Source of the DNA: an uncultured Roseateles sp.
GTDB lineage: Bacteria > Pseudomonadota > Gammaproteobacteria > Burkholderiales > Burkholderiaceae
Direction of reading: 5' to 3'
Assembly: GCA_946480605.1 (NCBI GenBank)
Contig: CAMLKW010000114.1
Coordinates: 1-13,718 of the forward strand
Length of the DNA: 13,718 bases
Part shown: one piece after another, positions 1 through 7,149 of the stretch
How positions within the stretch are numbered: position 1 is the stretch's first letter
Layout of the letters: every line of letters begins with the position of its first letter
Program-made: the position numbers and the translations under genes
Notes under the pieces: generated by a model
Database searches by the model: none
What the model was told of the DNA's origin: nothing
The model's input: only the letters and a program-made list of their open reading frames with translations

Positions 1-464
1 GCTCGGAGATGCAGCCGCAGTTCGCCAACATCGCCACGCCCAGCGAGATCGTCGTGTCGACCTCGTTCACGCTGGAGATCGGCGAGACCAGCGGCACCAT
101 CTACTTCTGCATCCCGTACTCGACGCTGGAGCCCATCCGCGACGTGCTGTACTCGACGACGGTGGGCGACTCGTCGGAGCCCGACCGCCGCTGGATCAAC
201 CTGCTGAAGACGCAGATCCAGGCCGCCGAAGTGGAGCTGGTCGCCGAGCTGGGCACCGCGCCCGCCACCGTGGAGCAGTTGCTGGCGTTCAAGCCGGGCG
301 ACTTCATCGAGCTGGACCTTGACCCCATGATCCAGACCAAGGTGGACGGCGTGCCTGTCTTCCAGTGCCACTACGGCACGTCCAACGGGCGCTATGCGCT
401 CAAGATCGACAAGATGCTGACCGGTCCTCAAGAGGGCTGGCTGGGAGCCAAACATGAGTCCTGA
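1..464 (+). CDS. fliM: Flagellar motor switch protein FliM, C-terminal part (5' end outside window)
   Basis: FliM is the C-ring switch subunit that binds phosphorylated CheY and sets rotation direction. Only the last ~153 codons are present. The reading frame is open from base 3 and starts mid-protein with SEMQPQFANIATPSEIVV, typical of the end of the FliM middle domain. The C-terminal SpoA-type domain follows; its core includes the KPGDFIELDLDP stretch and the GTSNGRYALKI strand that pairs with FliN in the ring. The in-frame ATG at base 9 is internal, not a start. The stop overlaps the fliN start by 11 bases, which indicates translational coupling. The N-terminal CheY-binding motif would lie outside the window. 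No truncation or frameshift is seen in the visible part. Confidence 0.95.
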   Translation, partial: SEMQPQFANIATPSEIVVSTSFTLEIGETSGTIYFCIPYSTLEPIRDVLYSTTVGDSSEPDRRWINLLKTQIQAAEVELVAELGTAPATVEQLLAFKPGDFIELDLDPMIQTKVDGVPVFQCHYGTSNGRYALKIDKMLTGPQEGWLGAKHES

Positions 465-900
465 TTCCCCCAGCCAAGAAGAACAAGACGCGATGGCGGC
501 CGAGTGGGCCGCGGCGCTGGCCGAGGCCGCGCCCTCGCCCGCCCCCGCGGCCTCCGAGGTCACCGAGGTGCCCGAGCAGGTGTCCACACCCAGCTTCGCG
601 AATTTCTCGCCCACCACGGCGGGCGGCCCCGCGGGCGACATCAACATGATCCTGGACATCCCCGTCCAGCTGACCGTAGAACTGGGCCGCACCCGCATCC
701 CGATCAAGAACATCCTGCAGCTGGCCCAGGGCTCGGTCGTGGAGCTGGACGCACTGGCCGGCGAGCCCATGGACGTGCTGGTCAACGGCTACCTGATCGC
801 CCAGGGCGAGGTGGTGGTCGTGAACGACAAGTTCGGCATCCGGCTGACGGACATCGTCACGCCGTCGGAGCGCATGCGCCGCCTGTCGAAGGCCGCCTGA
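454..900 (+). CDS. fliN: Flagellar motor switch protein FliN
   Basis: FliN forms the lower C-ring together with the FliM C-terminus and helps dock export complexes. The 148-residue protein has an Ala/Pro/Glu-rich, probably disordered N-terminal half (residues 1-60). A compact SpoA domain follows (about 64-140), with LDIPVQLTVELGRTRIPIK, then GSVVELD, NGYLIAQGEVVVV and FGIRLTDIV, the classic FliN signature. The ATG at 454 lies inside the fliM 3' end and has a GGGAG ribosome-binding site at 443-447 with a 6-base spacer, which supports this start. It is second in the visible fliMNOPQR operon. The length is usual for proteobacterial FliN with an extended N-terminus. Confidence 0.95.
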   Translation: MSPDSPSQEEQDAMAAEWAAALAEAAPSPAPAASEVTEVPEQVSTPSFANFSPTTAGGPAGDINMILDIPVQLTVELGRTRIPIKNILQLAQGSVVELDALAGEPMDVLVNGYLIAQGEVVVVNDKFGIRLTDIVTPSERMRRLSKAA

Positions 901-921
901 CCCTTTCAGTCTTCGAACAAG

Positions 922-938
922 GGCAGCTTTGCGCTGCC
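922..938 (+). repeat. Small inverted repeat in the fliN-fliO gap
   Basis: GGCAGC (922-927) and GCTGCC (933-938) form a perfect 6-bp stem around TTTGC. It sits in the 84-base gap between fliN and fliO, the longest gap inside this flagellar operon. Only ATTT follows the stem, so it is not a convincing terminator. It could act as a weak attenuator or mRNA-processing site, or be chance. Confidence 0.3.
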
Positions 939-984
939 ATTTGAGGGATTCAGGGGCTCAAGTCCGTCCGGAAAATGCCGAGGC

Positions 985-1308
985 ATGAATGCATCCTCCG
1001 GCCTGCTCCCCTTCCTCTGGTTCCTCGCCATCGTTGCGCTGATCCCGGTCGCGCTGTGGCTGCTCAAGCGCACGCCCATGGGCGGCGCGGCGGCGGCGGG
1101 CGTGATGCGGATCGTCGCCCAACTGCCCGTCTCCACCAACCAACGCCTGCTGGTCGTCGAGGTCGGTCAGGGCGAGGACCGCCGCTGGCTGGTGCTGGGT
1201 GCAACGGCCCAGAACATCACCACGCTGCACGTGATGCCGCCGCAGGCCGAGCCGGTGCAGCCGGCCTCGTTCGCCAAACTGCTGGGCAAGGAACGCGGCG
1301 ATGCGTAA
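985..1308 (+). CDS. fliO: Flagellar biosynthesis protein FliO
   Basis: FliO is a small membrane protein that helps the FliP ring assemble in the flagellar type III export gate. The 107-residue product has one N-terminal transmembrane helix (about residues 8-27, LPFLWFLAIVALIPVALWLL) followed by a short cytoplasmic beta-rich domain. That domain contains VMRIVAQLPVSTNQRLLVVEV and a WLVLGAT motif, matching the FliO/YscJ-like pattern of basic linker, LVVEVG and LLG(A/V)T. Its place between fliN and fliP fixes the identity. The ATG at 985 has only a weak AGG upstream, and an out-of-frame ATG lies at 975, so the exact start is less certain than for its neighbours. The stop overlaps fliP by 8 bases. 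Confidence 0.9.
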   Translation: MNASSGLLPFLWFLAIVALIPVALWLLKRTPMGGAAAAGVMRIVAQLPVSTNQRLLVVEVGQGEDRRWLVLGATAQNITTLHVMPPQAEPVQPASFAKLLGKERGDA

Positions 1309-2047
1309 GACCATCGGCCTCGCGCTGCTGCTCGCCGCAAGTGGCGCGCTCGCGCAGCAGGCGCAGACACCCCCGGCCACGCTGCCGCTTCTGGTGGGCC
1401 AAGGCGCGGGCGGCGGCAGCTACTCGGTGCCCATCCAGACGCTGCTGTTCTTCACCGCTCTGGGCTTCCTGCCCGCGGTGCTGCTGATGATGACGGCGTT
1501 CACCCGCATCGCCATCGTGCTGAGCCTGATGCGCCAGGCGCTGGGCACGCAGGCCGCGCCGCCCAACCAGGTCATCATCGGCCTGAGCCTGTTCCTGACC
1601 TTCTTCGTCATGAGCCCCACGCTGGACAAGGTGTATGCCGACGCCTGGCAGCCCTATAGCGCAGGCCAGATCCAGTTTGACGAGGCACTCAGGCGCGCCG
1701 AGGTGCCCATGCGCGGCTTCATGCTGAAGCAGACCCGCCAGGCCGACGTCGCGCTGTTCTCGCGGCTGGCCAAGCTGGACGCCGGCATCAAGCCCGAGGA
1801 CGTGCCCTTCAAGGTGCTGGTGCCGGCCTTCGTGACCAGTGAGTTGAAGAGCGCCTTCCAGATCGCCTTCCTGGTCTTCATCCCCTTCCTGGTCATCGAC
1901 ATGATCGTGGCCAGCGTGCTGATGAGCCTGGGCATGATGATGCTGTCGCCCGTGCTCGTGGCCCTGCCCTTCAAGCTGATGCTGTTCGTGCTGGCTGACG
2001 GCTGGAACCTGCTGCTCGGCTCCCTCGCCGCATCGTTCGCCACCTGA
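1301..2047 (+). CDS. fliP: Flagellar type III export gate protein FliP
   Basis: FliP is the main pore-forming subunit of the flagellar export gate (FliP5-FliQ4-FliR1). The 248-residue protein starts with a cleavable-type signal peptide (MRKTIGLALLLAASGALA, residues 1-18), as FliP characteristically does. Hydrophobic segments follow, including LLFFTALGFLPAVLLMMTAF, and the family signature PAFVTSELKSAFQIAFLVF with VIDMIVASVLMSLGMMMLSP lies near residues 183-222. The usual cytosolic/periplasmic loop is present (about 105-175). An AAGGAA ribosome-binding site at 1288-1293 with a 7-base spacer supports the start. The 8-base overlap with fliO suggests coupled translation. Length and motifs are normal. 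Confidence 0.97.
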   Translation: MRKTIGLALLLAASGALAQQAQTPPATLPLLVGQGAGGGSYSVPIQTLLFFTALGFLPAVLLMMTAFTRIAIVLSLMRQALGTQAAPPNQVIIGLSLFLTFFVMSPTLDKVYADAWQPYSAGQIQFDEALRRAEVPMRGFMLKQTRQADVALFSRLAKLDAGIKPEDVPFKVLVPAFVTSELKSAFQIAFLVFIPFLVIDMIVASVLMSLGMMMLSPVLVALPFKLMLFVLADGWNLLLGSLAASFAT

Positions 2048-2082
2048 CCTGCGAACAGTGCTGCCCTCAACCGACTGGAAAC

Positions 2083-2352
2083 ATGGACGCCCAACAAGTC
2101 TTCACCTTAGGCCAGCAGGGCCTGTACATGCTGATGCTGGTGGCAGCGCCCATCCTCATCGTGGTGCTGCTGGTCGGCGTGGTCATCAGCGTGATCCAGG
2201 CGGCCACGCAGATAAACGAGGCCACGCTGTCCTTCGTGCCCAAGGTCGTCGCGGCCATCCTGACGCTGGCCGTCGCCGGGCCCTGGATGGTGACCCAGCT
2301 GGTGGAGTACATCCAGCGCACGCTGCAAGCCATTCCTTCGGTGGTCGGCTAG
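2083..2352 (+). CDS. fliQ: Flagellar export gate protein FliQ
   Basis: FliQ is the small two-helix subunit that wraps the FliP/FliR gate. The 89-residue product has two long hydrophobic helices, about residues 16-36 (MLMLVAAPILIVVLLVGVVI) and 50-75 (VPKVVAAILTLAVAGPWMV). They are linked by the conserved SVIQAATQINEATLSFVPK segment, whose QAATQ(I)NE(A)TLSF core is the family fingerprint. GGAA at 2077-2080 precedes the ATG. It lies 35 bases after fliP and 9 bases before fliR, as expected for a single transcript. Nothing is unusual. Confidence 0.96.
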   Translation: MDAQQVFTLGQQGLYMLMLVAAPILIVVLLVGVVISVIQAATQINEATLSFVPKVVAAILTLAVAGPWMVTQLVEYIQRTLQAIPSVVG

Positions 2353-2361
2353 AGCGCCTCG

Positions 2362-3126
2362 ATGTTCAGCGTCACCGAGGCCCAGCTGCTGGCGTGGCTG
2401 AACCCGCTGCTGTGGCCCTTCATCCGCACGCTGGCGCTGTTCGCCGGCATGCCAACTTTCAGCCAGCGCAACGTGCCGCTGCGGCTGCGCATCGGCCTGG
2501 CGCTGTTCATCTCGGTGGCGGCCCAGGCCTCGCTGCCCGAGATGCCCGTCACGCCGCTGGACTCGCTGCCCATGCTGACGCTGCTGATCGCCCAGCAACT
2601 GCTGATCGGCCTGGCCATGGGCTTCGCGGTGCGCATCGTGTTCGCGGCGCTGGAGTTCGCCGGTGAAATCATCGGCCTGCAGATGGGCCTGAACTTCGCC
2701 GGCTTCTTCGACCCCGGCACCGGCTCGCAGGGCACGGCCAGCGCGCGCTTCTTCGGCAGCCTGGTGGCCTTTTTGTTCATCGCCATCAACGGCCACCTGC
2801 TGCTCATCAACGCGCTGGTGCAGAGCTTCCACGCCTTCCCGGTGGGCGCCGAGCCCTTCGCGTTCCTGCGCGCCGTGCAACCGCAGCGCTGGGGTGCCGA
2901 GATCTTCAGCATTGGGCTGTGGATCGCGTTGCCACTGATCACCATGCTGATGTTCGTCAACCTGGTGCTGGGCGTGATCTCGCGCGTGGCGCCGCAGATC
3001 GGCGTGTTCTCGGTGGGCTTCCCGCTGACCGTCAGCGTGGGCCTGATCGGCATGGTGGCCACGCTGCCGCTGATGCAAACGCCGTTCACGGTGGCGCTTG
3101 AGCGGCTGCTGGCGGCGTTCAGTTAG
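2362..3126 (+). CDS. fliR: Flagellar export gate protein FliR
   Basis: FliR is the single-copy subunit that closes the FliP/FliQ export gate and contacts FlhB. The 254-residue protein is almost wholly hydrophobic, with about six membrane segments. It carries family landmarks: a PTFSQRNVPLRLRIGLALFI region near residues 32-51, the ALEFAGEIIGLQMGLNFAGFFDP motif near 95-117, and VNLVLGVISRVAPQIGVFSVGFPL near 197-220. It ends the visible flagellar operon. The next plus-strand gene is an unrelated lipoprotein rather than another flagellar gene. The ribosome-binding site is weak, but the start is supported by its position 9 bases after fliQ and the expected length. Confidence 0.96.
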   Translation: MFSVTEAQLLAWLNPLLWPFIRTLALFAGMPTFSQRNVPLRLRIGLALFISVAAQASLPEMPVTPLDSLPMLTLLIAQQLLIGLAMGFAVRIVFAALEFAGEIIGLQMGLNFAGFFDPGTGSQGTASARFFGSLVAFLFIAINGHLLLINALVQSFHAFPVGAEPFAFLRAVQPQRWGAEIFSIGLWIALPLITMLMFVNLVLGVISRVAPQIGVFSVGFPLTVSVGLIGMVATLPLMQTPFTVALERLLAAFS

Positions 3127-3335
3127 CTTGGACGGCCGCCGGTCCGGTGGACACCCATCAATAGCAGCCCCTAAACCAGCCGCGCCGCTCCGATGCGCGC
3201 TGCTCACCTATGGTTCCGACATGATCCTCAAATTAAGGGATCTCGGCCTGCCTATCCGCTGCGAGCATCCGTAGCGGCTGCAGACCCGTAGAGCCCCGTG
3301 CGGACTCGTGGCTGTCGCCGGTTCAAGGGGGAAGC
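3127..3335 (+). other. Spacer between the flagellar operon and the lipoprotein gene
   Basis: This 209-base non-coding stretch carries no classical terminator: the GC-rich inverted matches just after fliR (3130-3152) have no T-run. An imperfect hairpin, GATCC (3223-3227) with GGATC (3238-3242), encloses an AT-rich loop. A second weak stem, CCGCT (3256-3260) with AGCGG (3273-3277), follows. A GGGGGAAG ribosome-binding site lies just before the ATG at 3336. The spacer is long enough to hold the lipoprotein gene's own promoter, but I see no convincing -35/-10 pair. Confidence 0.5.
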
Positions 3336-4583
3336 ATGAAGTTCAGAATCACCTGGTTCGCGGCGCCGCTGCTCTCGCTCACAGGCTGCATGTCCCTGCC
3401 TGCCCTGGAAGGTGGAAGGGTCTTCGTCGTCTCATCTCCCGGCGAAGCCAAGCCGGCCCTGGACGAACTGGCCAAGATCGACATCGTTTACCAGCTGGAC
3501 CCAAGGAAGAAGGGCTACTGCCATAGCCCGGAGGCCAAGAAGAACGTCTACCAGCCGCTGTTTGGCGCTGCGCCATCAAGATCAGGGCCAGCAGGCCCAG
3601 ACCACGCGACCGAGGTTCGATGCGCGCTCGACGGCTTCTATTCCTCAGCCTATTTTGACGAGTTGAGCGCGTCGGACAAGAAGGCACTCGAAGTCAGCAA
3701 TGTCGCGTTTGCCTATGCCGAAAAGCAGGCCAGCAGAATTGGCGAGTTGTCCAAGAAACTGGACGATGTGGTGGCGAAATTCGATGCCCCCTACCGGGCG
3801 TCAATCCAGACCAAACTTCAGACCGTGGTCTTCGATCAGCAGGTCTCGGATCTGACTCATCGCGTGCAGCAGGCGTCGGACAGCTCGGCGCTTCTCGAAT
3901 TCCAGCGGCGCAGAAGGAATGGCGTGCAGTCCGCCTTCGTTTCAGCGAGCGACGCCGCCTGCGATCTGTACAAGCGCAATCTCAACAACGTTTACAGCAC
4001 CTCGAACTTCTCATTCGGCTCTGTGGCCACGATCTCCGGCGGCCTGGGCGCCGCCGTTACGGGCGAAGGCGCAGCGCGGGCATTGGCGGCACTTTCAGGC
4101 ATCACCAGCGGCATTCGCGCTGAATACAACGATGCGTTCTTCCGCAACAAGGTGGTGGAACTGCTGACCAAAGCCATGGACATTTCGCGGGCCCGCAAAA
4201 AGGAGGAGATCCGCCGGCGCTCAGTGCAGATCCTGGCCGACTACAGCATGGAGGACGCGCTTGGCGACGCCATCCTGTACAACTCGCAGTGCAGCTTGGT
4301 TGCCGGCCTGCAGGAGACCTCCGAATCGCTTCAGACGGTCTCCGACCCAGGCCTCAAATGGCTGGCCAATGCCTTCGGTGGCGCGGCCTCCAACAAAGCG
4401 CTAACCAAGTCGCTGTTCGACTCGCTGGGCGGTGCGGTCAGCACGATCCAGACGATCCAGAAAACCACCGAGGATCAGAACGCTGTGGTGTCGGGCGGCG
4501 GCGGTGATTCGACAACGACCGGCAGCAAGGACACTGCCACGACGACCGACACCAAGGCGTCCGCTACAAAGTCCGGCAAATAG
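3336..4583 (+). CDS. Unrecognised predicted outer-membrane lipoprotein
   Basis: The 415-residue protein starts with a lipoprotein signal peptide: basic N-terminus (MKFR), hydrophobic core, and the lipobox LTGC with Cys18. The residue after Cys18 is Met, not Asp, so outer-membrane sorting is expected in a Gram-negative. Residues ~110-300 are mainly helical, including a likely coiled coil at about 127-180. A Gly/Ala-rich, mildly hydrophobic stretch lies at 228-262, then a basic KK/RRR cluster at 286-295. Four more cysteines (62, 96, 209, 319) could pair in the periplasm. The last ~35 residues are a Ser/Thr/Gly/Lys-rich flexible tail. The start has a strong GGGGGAAG site. I do not recognise the family and assign no function. 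Hand counts give 30 to 35 G+C per 60 bases in sampled lines, against 38-41 in neighbours, suggesting a gene with a different history. Confidence 0.85.
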   Translation: MKFRITWFAAPLLSLTGCMSLPALEGGRVFVVSSPGEAKPALDELAKIDIVYQLDPRKKGYCHSPEAKKNVYQPLFGAAPSRSGPAGPDHATEVRCALDGFYSSAYFDELSASDKKALEVSNVAFAYAEKQASRIGELSKKLDDVVAKFDAPYRASIQTKLQTVVFDQQVSDLTHRVQQASDSSALLEFQRRRRNGVQSAFVSASDAACDLYKRNLNNVYSTSNFSFGSVATISGGLGAAVTGEGAARALAALSGITSGIRAEYNDAFFRNKVVELLTKAMDISRARKKEEIRRRSVQILADYSMEDALGDAILYNSQCSLVAGLQETSESLQTVSDPGLKWLANAFGGAASNKALTKSLFDSLGGAVSTIQTIQKTTEDQNAVVSGGGGDSTTTGSKDTATTTDTKASATKSGK

Positions 4584-4622
4584 CTCCGGACGCAGGAAGC
4601 CGCCGCGGATAAAACCCGTGGC
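4571..4622. terminator. Possible bidirectional stem-loops between convergent genes
   Basis: Two hairpins lie where the lipoprotein gene and the minus-strand permease converge. GTCCGG (4571-4576) pairs perfectly with CCGGAC (4586-4591) and encloses the TAG stop at 4581-4583. GCCGCGG (4602-4608) pairs with CCGTGGC (4616-4622), one G-U pair, around ATAAAAC. Neither has a T-run on either strand, so intrinsic termination would be weak. The position, a 48-base convergent gap, is the main argument. Confidence 0.35.
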
Positions 4623-4631
4623 CAGACAGCC

Positions 4632-5954
4632 TCAAGCCTCCCGCAGCGCCGTCGTGACCGGCAGCGATGCCGCCCGCACCGCCGGGAACAGCCCGCCGAT
4701 GAAGCCGATGGCCAGCGCCCACTTGATGCCTTCCCACAGCAGTTGTGGCGACACGGCCAGGTTGAAGCTCAGCTTGCCAACCGAGCCGGCCGACATCGTC
4801 GAAGCCTCGAAGCCGTTGAACAGCAGCCAGGCGACGGCGCCGCCGATGAGGCCGCCGATCAGCGCCAGCAGCGTGGTCTCCAGCATCACCGCGACGACGA
4901 CCGGCAGGCCGCGGAAGCCGATGGCGCGCAGCGTCGCGATCTCGCGCGCCCGCGTCGCCACGGCGGCGAACATGGTGTTCAGCGCGCCGAACACCGCGCC
5001 TACGGCCATGATGGCGCCCACCGTGATGCCGATGATGCGCAGCACCTTGGTCATCTGCTCGCCCTGCTTGGAGAAGAACTCCAGCGTCGTCATGGCCTTG
5101 ACCTTGAGCTGCGGGTTGCCCTCCAGCGCCGCGCTGAAGGCCTTGATGGCCGCCGGATTCTCCAGCTTCACCGTCGCCGAATTGCGGCTGGCACCGCGCT
5201 TGTAGGTGTCGTTGACGACGTTGGCATCGGCCCACAGCTCGGACTCCATCGAGTCCCCCGTCGAGAAGATGCCCACGATGGTCCAGGGCTGGTTGCCCAG
5301 CTTCAGCGTCGCGCCGACCTTGAGCCCGTCGAACTGCCGCACCGCGCCCTTGCCGACGATGAGCTCGCGCAGCCCGGGCTGGAAGGTCTTGCCCTCGATG
5401 AGCTTGAAGTTGGGCCGCACGCTGAACGCGGCCTCACTGACGCCTCGCACCTGGGCGCTGCCCGTGTCGCCGGTCTCGCTGCCCTTGACGGGCAGGTTGG
5501 CCGCCGCCACCGTCTCGGCCGAGATGATGGGCTCGCCCTTGGCGTTGCGCGCGACGCCCGGCGCCTGCTCGATCTGCACGATGTCCTCGCGGGTCAGCGA
5601 CGACGACACCTCGTTGGCCGAGGCGCCGCGCATGACGATGGCCGTGTCGTCCCTGCCGGAGTTGCGCAGCGTCTGTGCATAGCCCTCGGCCATGGCCAGC
5701 AGCGCCACCAGCACGCCCACCACGCCGGCAATGCCCACCACGATGACGGCCGACGAGCCCAGACGCTGCGTCAGCGTGCTGATACCCACCGACGTGACCG
5801 AGCGGGCCTGCGCGCCGCTGCGGAACAGCGCCATCCACAGCGCCAGCAGCACGGCCAGCGCCACGGCGCCGTACCAGGGCATGAGCACCCAGCCCGCGAG
5901 CAGGACGCCCATCAGCAGCACGAGCCCCGCGTTCTTGAGAAATTTCATGCTCAT
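4632..5954 (-). CDS. ABC transporter permease, FtsX/MacB type (second permease, six predicted helices)
   Basis: This is a membrane subunit of an FtsX/MacB-type ABC system, which couples cytoplasmic ATP hydrolysis to periplasmic conformational change. The 440 residues start with two extra hydrophobic segments (about 8-25 and 28-45) before the usual first FtsX helix (67-90). A periplasmic domain (about 95-300) follows, then three C-terminal helices (305-330, 350-378, 408-426). The ATPase coupling motif is AREIATLRAIGFR (about 336-348). It is last in the transporter cluster and overlaps the upstream permease by 4 bases (ATGA). Coordinates are for the longer form. Met3 (ATG at 5948) sits 8 bases after GGAGG, while Met1 is only 2 bases from it, so Met3 may be the true start. 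The substrate is unknown. Confidence 0.88.
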   Translation of the reverse strand: MSMKFLKNAGLVLLMGVLLAGWVLMPWYGAVALAVLLALWMALFRSGAQARSVTSVGISTLTQRLGSSAVIVVGIAGVVGVLVALLAMAEGYAQTLRNSGRDDTAIVMRGASANEVSSSLTREDIVQIEQAPGVARNAKGEPIISAETVAAANLPVKGSETGDTGSAQVRGVSEAAFSVRPNFKLIEGKTFQPGLRELIVGKGAVRQFDGLKVGATLKLGNQPWTIVGIFSTGDSMESELWADANVVNDTYKRGASRNSATVKLENPAAIKAFSAALEGNPQLKVKAMTTLEFFSKQGEQMTKVLRIIGITVGAIMAVGAVFGALNTMFAAVATRAREIATLRAIGFRGLPVVVAVMLETTLLALIGGLIGGAVAWLLFNGFEASTMSAGSVGKLSFNLAVSPQLLWEGIKWALAIGFIGGLFPAVRAASLPVTTALREA

Positions 5955-7120
5955 GCCCTCCCGGCCAGTGCATCGGTGATGTTGATGCGCATCGCCCTCA
6001 AAGCGGGCAGCGCGCCGACGGCCAGGCCGAAGAACAGCGCCAGGCCTGTGCCCATGGCCCAGCTGCTGAGGCCGGCGGCCGGCAGGTTCAGCGCGCCGCC
6101 GCTGCCCGCGCTGACGGCGGGGCCGATGACGCTGGCCAGACCGAGGCCGACGACGCCGCCGATCAGCAGCAGCAGCACCGACTCGGCCAACACCATGGCC
6201 AGCACGCTGCCACCGGAGAAGCCCAGCGTCTTCAGCACCGCGATCTCGCCGGTGCGCTCGCGCACGGCCTGCATCATGGTGTTGCCGGCCAGCAGCAGCA
6301 GCGTGAAGAACACGGCGCCCATGATGGAGGTGACGATGAGGTTGATGTCAGCCAGTTGCCGCATCCAGGCGGACATCGCGGCCTGCTCGGTCTGCGTGCG
6401 GGTCTCGTGGTCGGAGTTGGCCGAGATCTCGTCGATGGCCTTCAGCACGCGGTCGGCCTGGTTCACGTCCTTGACGCGCGTCACGTACCAGCCCACCTGG
6501 CCCTGGTTCCAGGGCGTGGTGTCGTCGAAGTACTTCCAGTTCAGCAGGAACATCTGGTCGTACCAGGCGCCGGTCTTCTTGTCAGCCACATGGATGATGC
6601 CGACGATCTTGAACGGCCAGTTCTGGCTGCCGTTGCGGTCCGGGAAGATCGTGGATTGCATGGGCACCTGGTCGCCCACCTTCCAGCCGAACTTCTTGGC
6701 CAGGCCCTCGCCGACGAGGGCGCCGTCCTTGGTCTCGGCGAAGGCGCGACGGTGCTCGGTCGACACCTGCATCTCGGGGTAGATGTCCAGATAGTTGGGC
6801 GAGACGGCGAAGCTGAAGACCTGGTTCTCGGGCTTTTGGTAGGCGCCGCCGAACCAGTTGGCAAAGGCCACGTCCTTGACGCCGTCGACCTGCGCCATGC
6901 GCGCGCCCAGCGACATGGGCAGCAGCTGGATGAAGCTGAGCTTGGCACTGGTCTGCAGCCGCTGCGCGCCGTTGGCGCTCTTGCCGGCCTGGTCGAAGCC
7001 CACGCGCACCGCGTCCAGCAACCCGAACAGCAGGAAGGCCGTGATGATGGACACCAGCGTCAGAAAGGTCCGCAGCTTGCGCCGGAACAGCGCGGCCCAG
7101 ATGAGGTGGAGGTATTTCAC
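5951..7120 (-). CDS. ABC transporter permease, FtsX/MacB type (first permease, four predicted helices)
   Basis: The 389-residue protein has the standard MacB/FtsX layout: one N-terminal helix (about 17-38) after a basic MKYLHLIWAALFRRKLRTF leader, a large periplasmic domain (about 40-255), and three C-terminal helices (258-280, 304-335, 354-374). The coupling motif is ERTGEIAVLKTLGF (288-301). The periplasmic domain is rich in Trp and Tyr between residues 88 and 215, unlike the second permease. The start codon is GTG at 7118-7120, supported by AAAGGAG at 7128-7134 with a 7-base spacer. It is separated from the upstream ATPase gene by a structured 148-base leader and overlaps the next permease by 4 bases. 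With that protein it probably forms a heterodimer, as in LolC/LolE. Confidence 0.9.
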   Translation of the reverse strand: MKYLHLIWAALFRRKLRTFLTLVSIITAFLLFGLLDAVRVGFDQAGKSANGAQRLQTSAKLSFIQLLPMSLGARMAQVDGVKDVAFANWFGGAYQKPENQVFSFAVSPNYLDIYPEMQVSTEHRRAFAETKDGALVGEGLAKKFGWKVGDQVPMQSTIFPDRNGSQNWPFKIVGIIHVADKKTGAWYDQMFLLNWKYFDDTTPWNQGQVGWYVTRVKDVNQADRVLKAIDEISANSDHETRTQTEQAAMSAWMRQLADINLIVTSIMGAVFFTLLLLAGNTMMQAVRERTGEIAVLKTLGFSGGSVLAMVLAESVLLLLIGGVVGLGLASVIGPAVSAGSGGALNLPAAGLSSWAMGTGLALFFGLAVGALPALRAMRINITDALAGRA

Positions 7121-7127
7121 TGTCGAA

Positions 7128-7134
7128 CTCCTTT
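7128..7134 (-). promoter_or_regulatory. Ribosome-binding site deciding a GTG start
   Basis: On the minus strand, AAAGGAG ends 7 bases before GTG (7120-7118). It is the strongest Shine-Dalgarno match in the transporter cluster and makes the GTG start of the first permease convincing. Confidence 0.8.
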
Positions 7135-7149
7135 CGACGGATCACATGT

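Noticed and set aside
3172..3196. Sigma-28-like promoter TAAA-N13-TCCGATGC upstream of the lipoprotein gene
   Set aside because: The spacing is 2 bases short of the TAAA-N15-GCCGATAA arrangement and the -10 element matches poorly.
2107..3207. Minus-strand open frame of 366 codons opposite fliQ and fliR
   Set aside because: His/Gln/Arg-rich shadow of two unmistakable flagellar export genes.
4743..6782. Long plus-strand open frame of 679 codons opposite the permease genes
   Set aside because: Composition is His/Arg/Gln/Gly-rich, typical of the complement of high-GC coding DNA. The minus-strand permeases have clear motifs and membrane helices.
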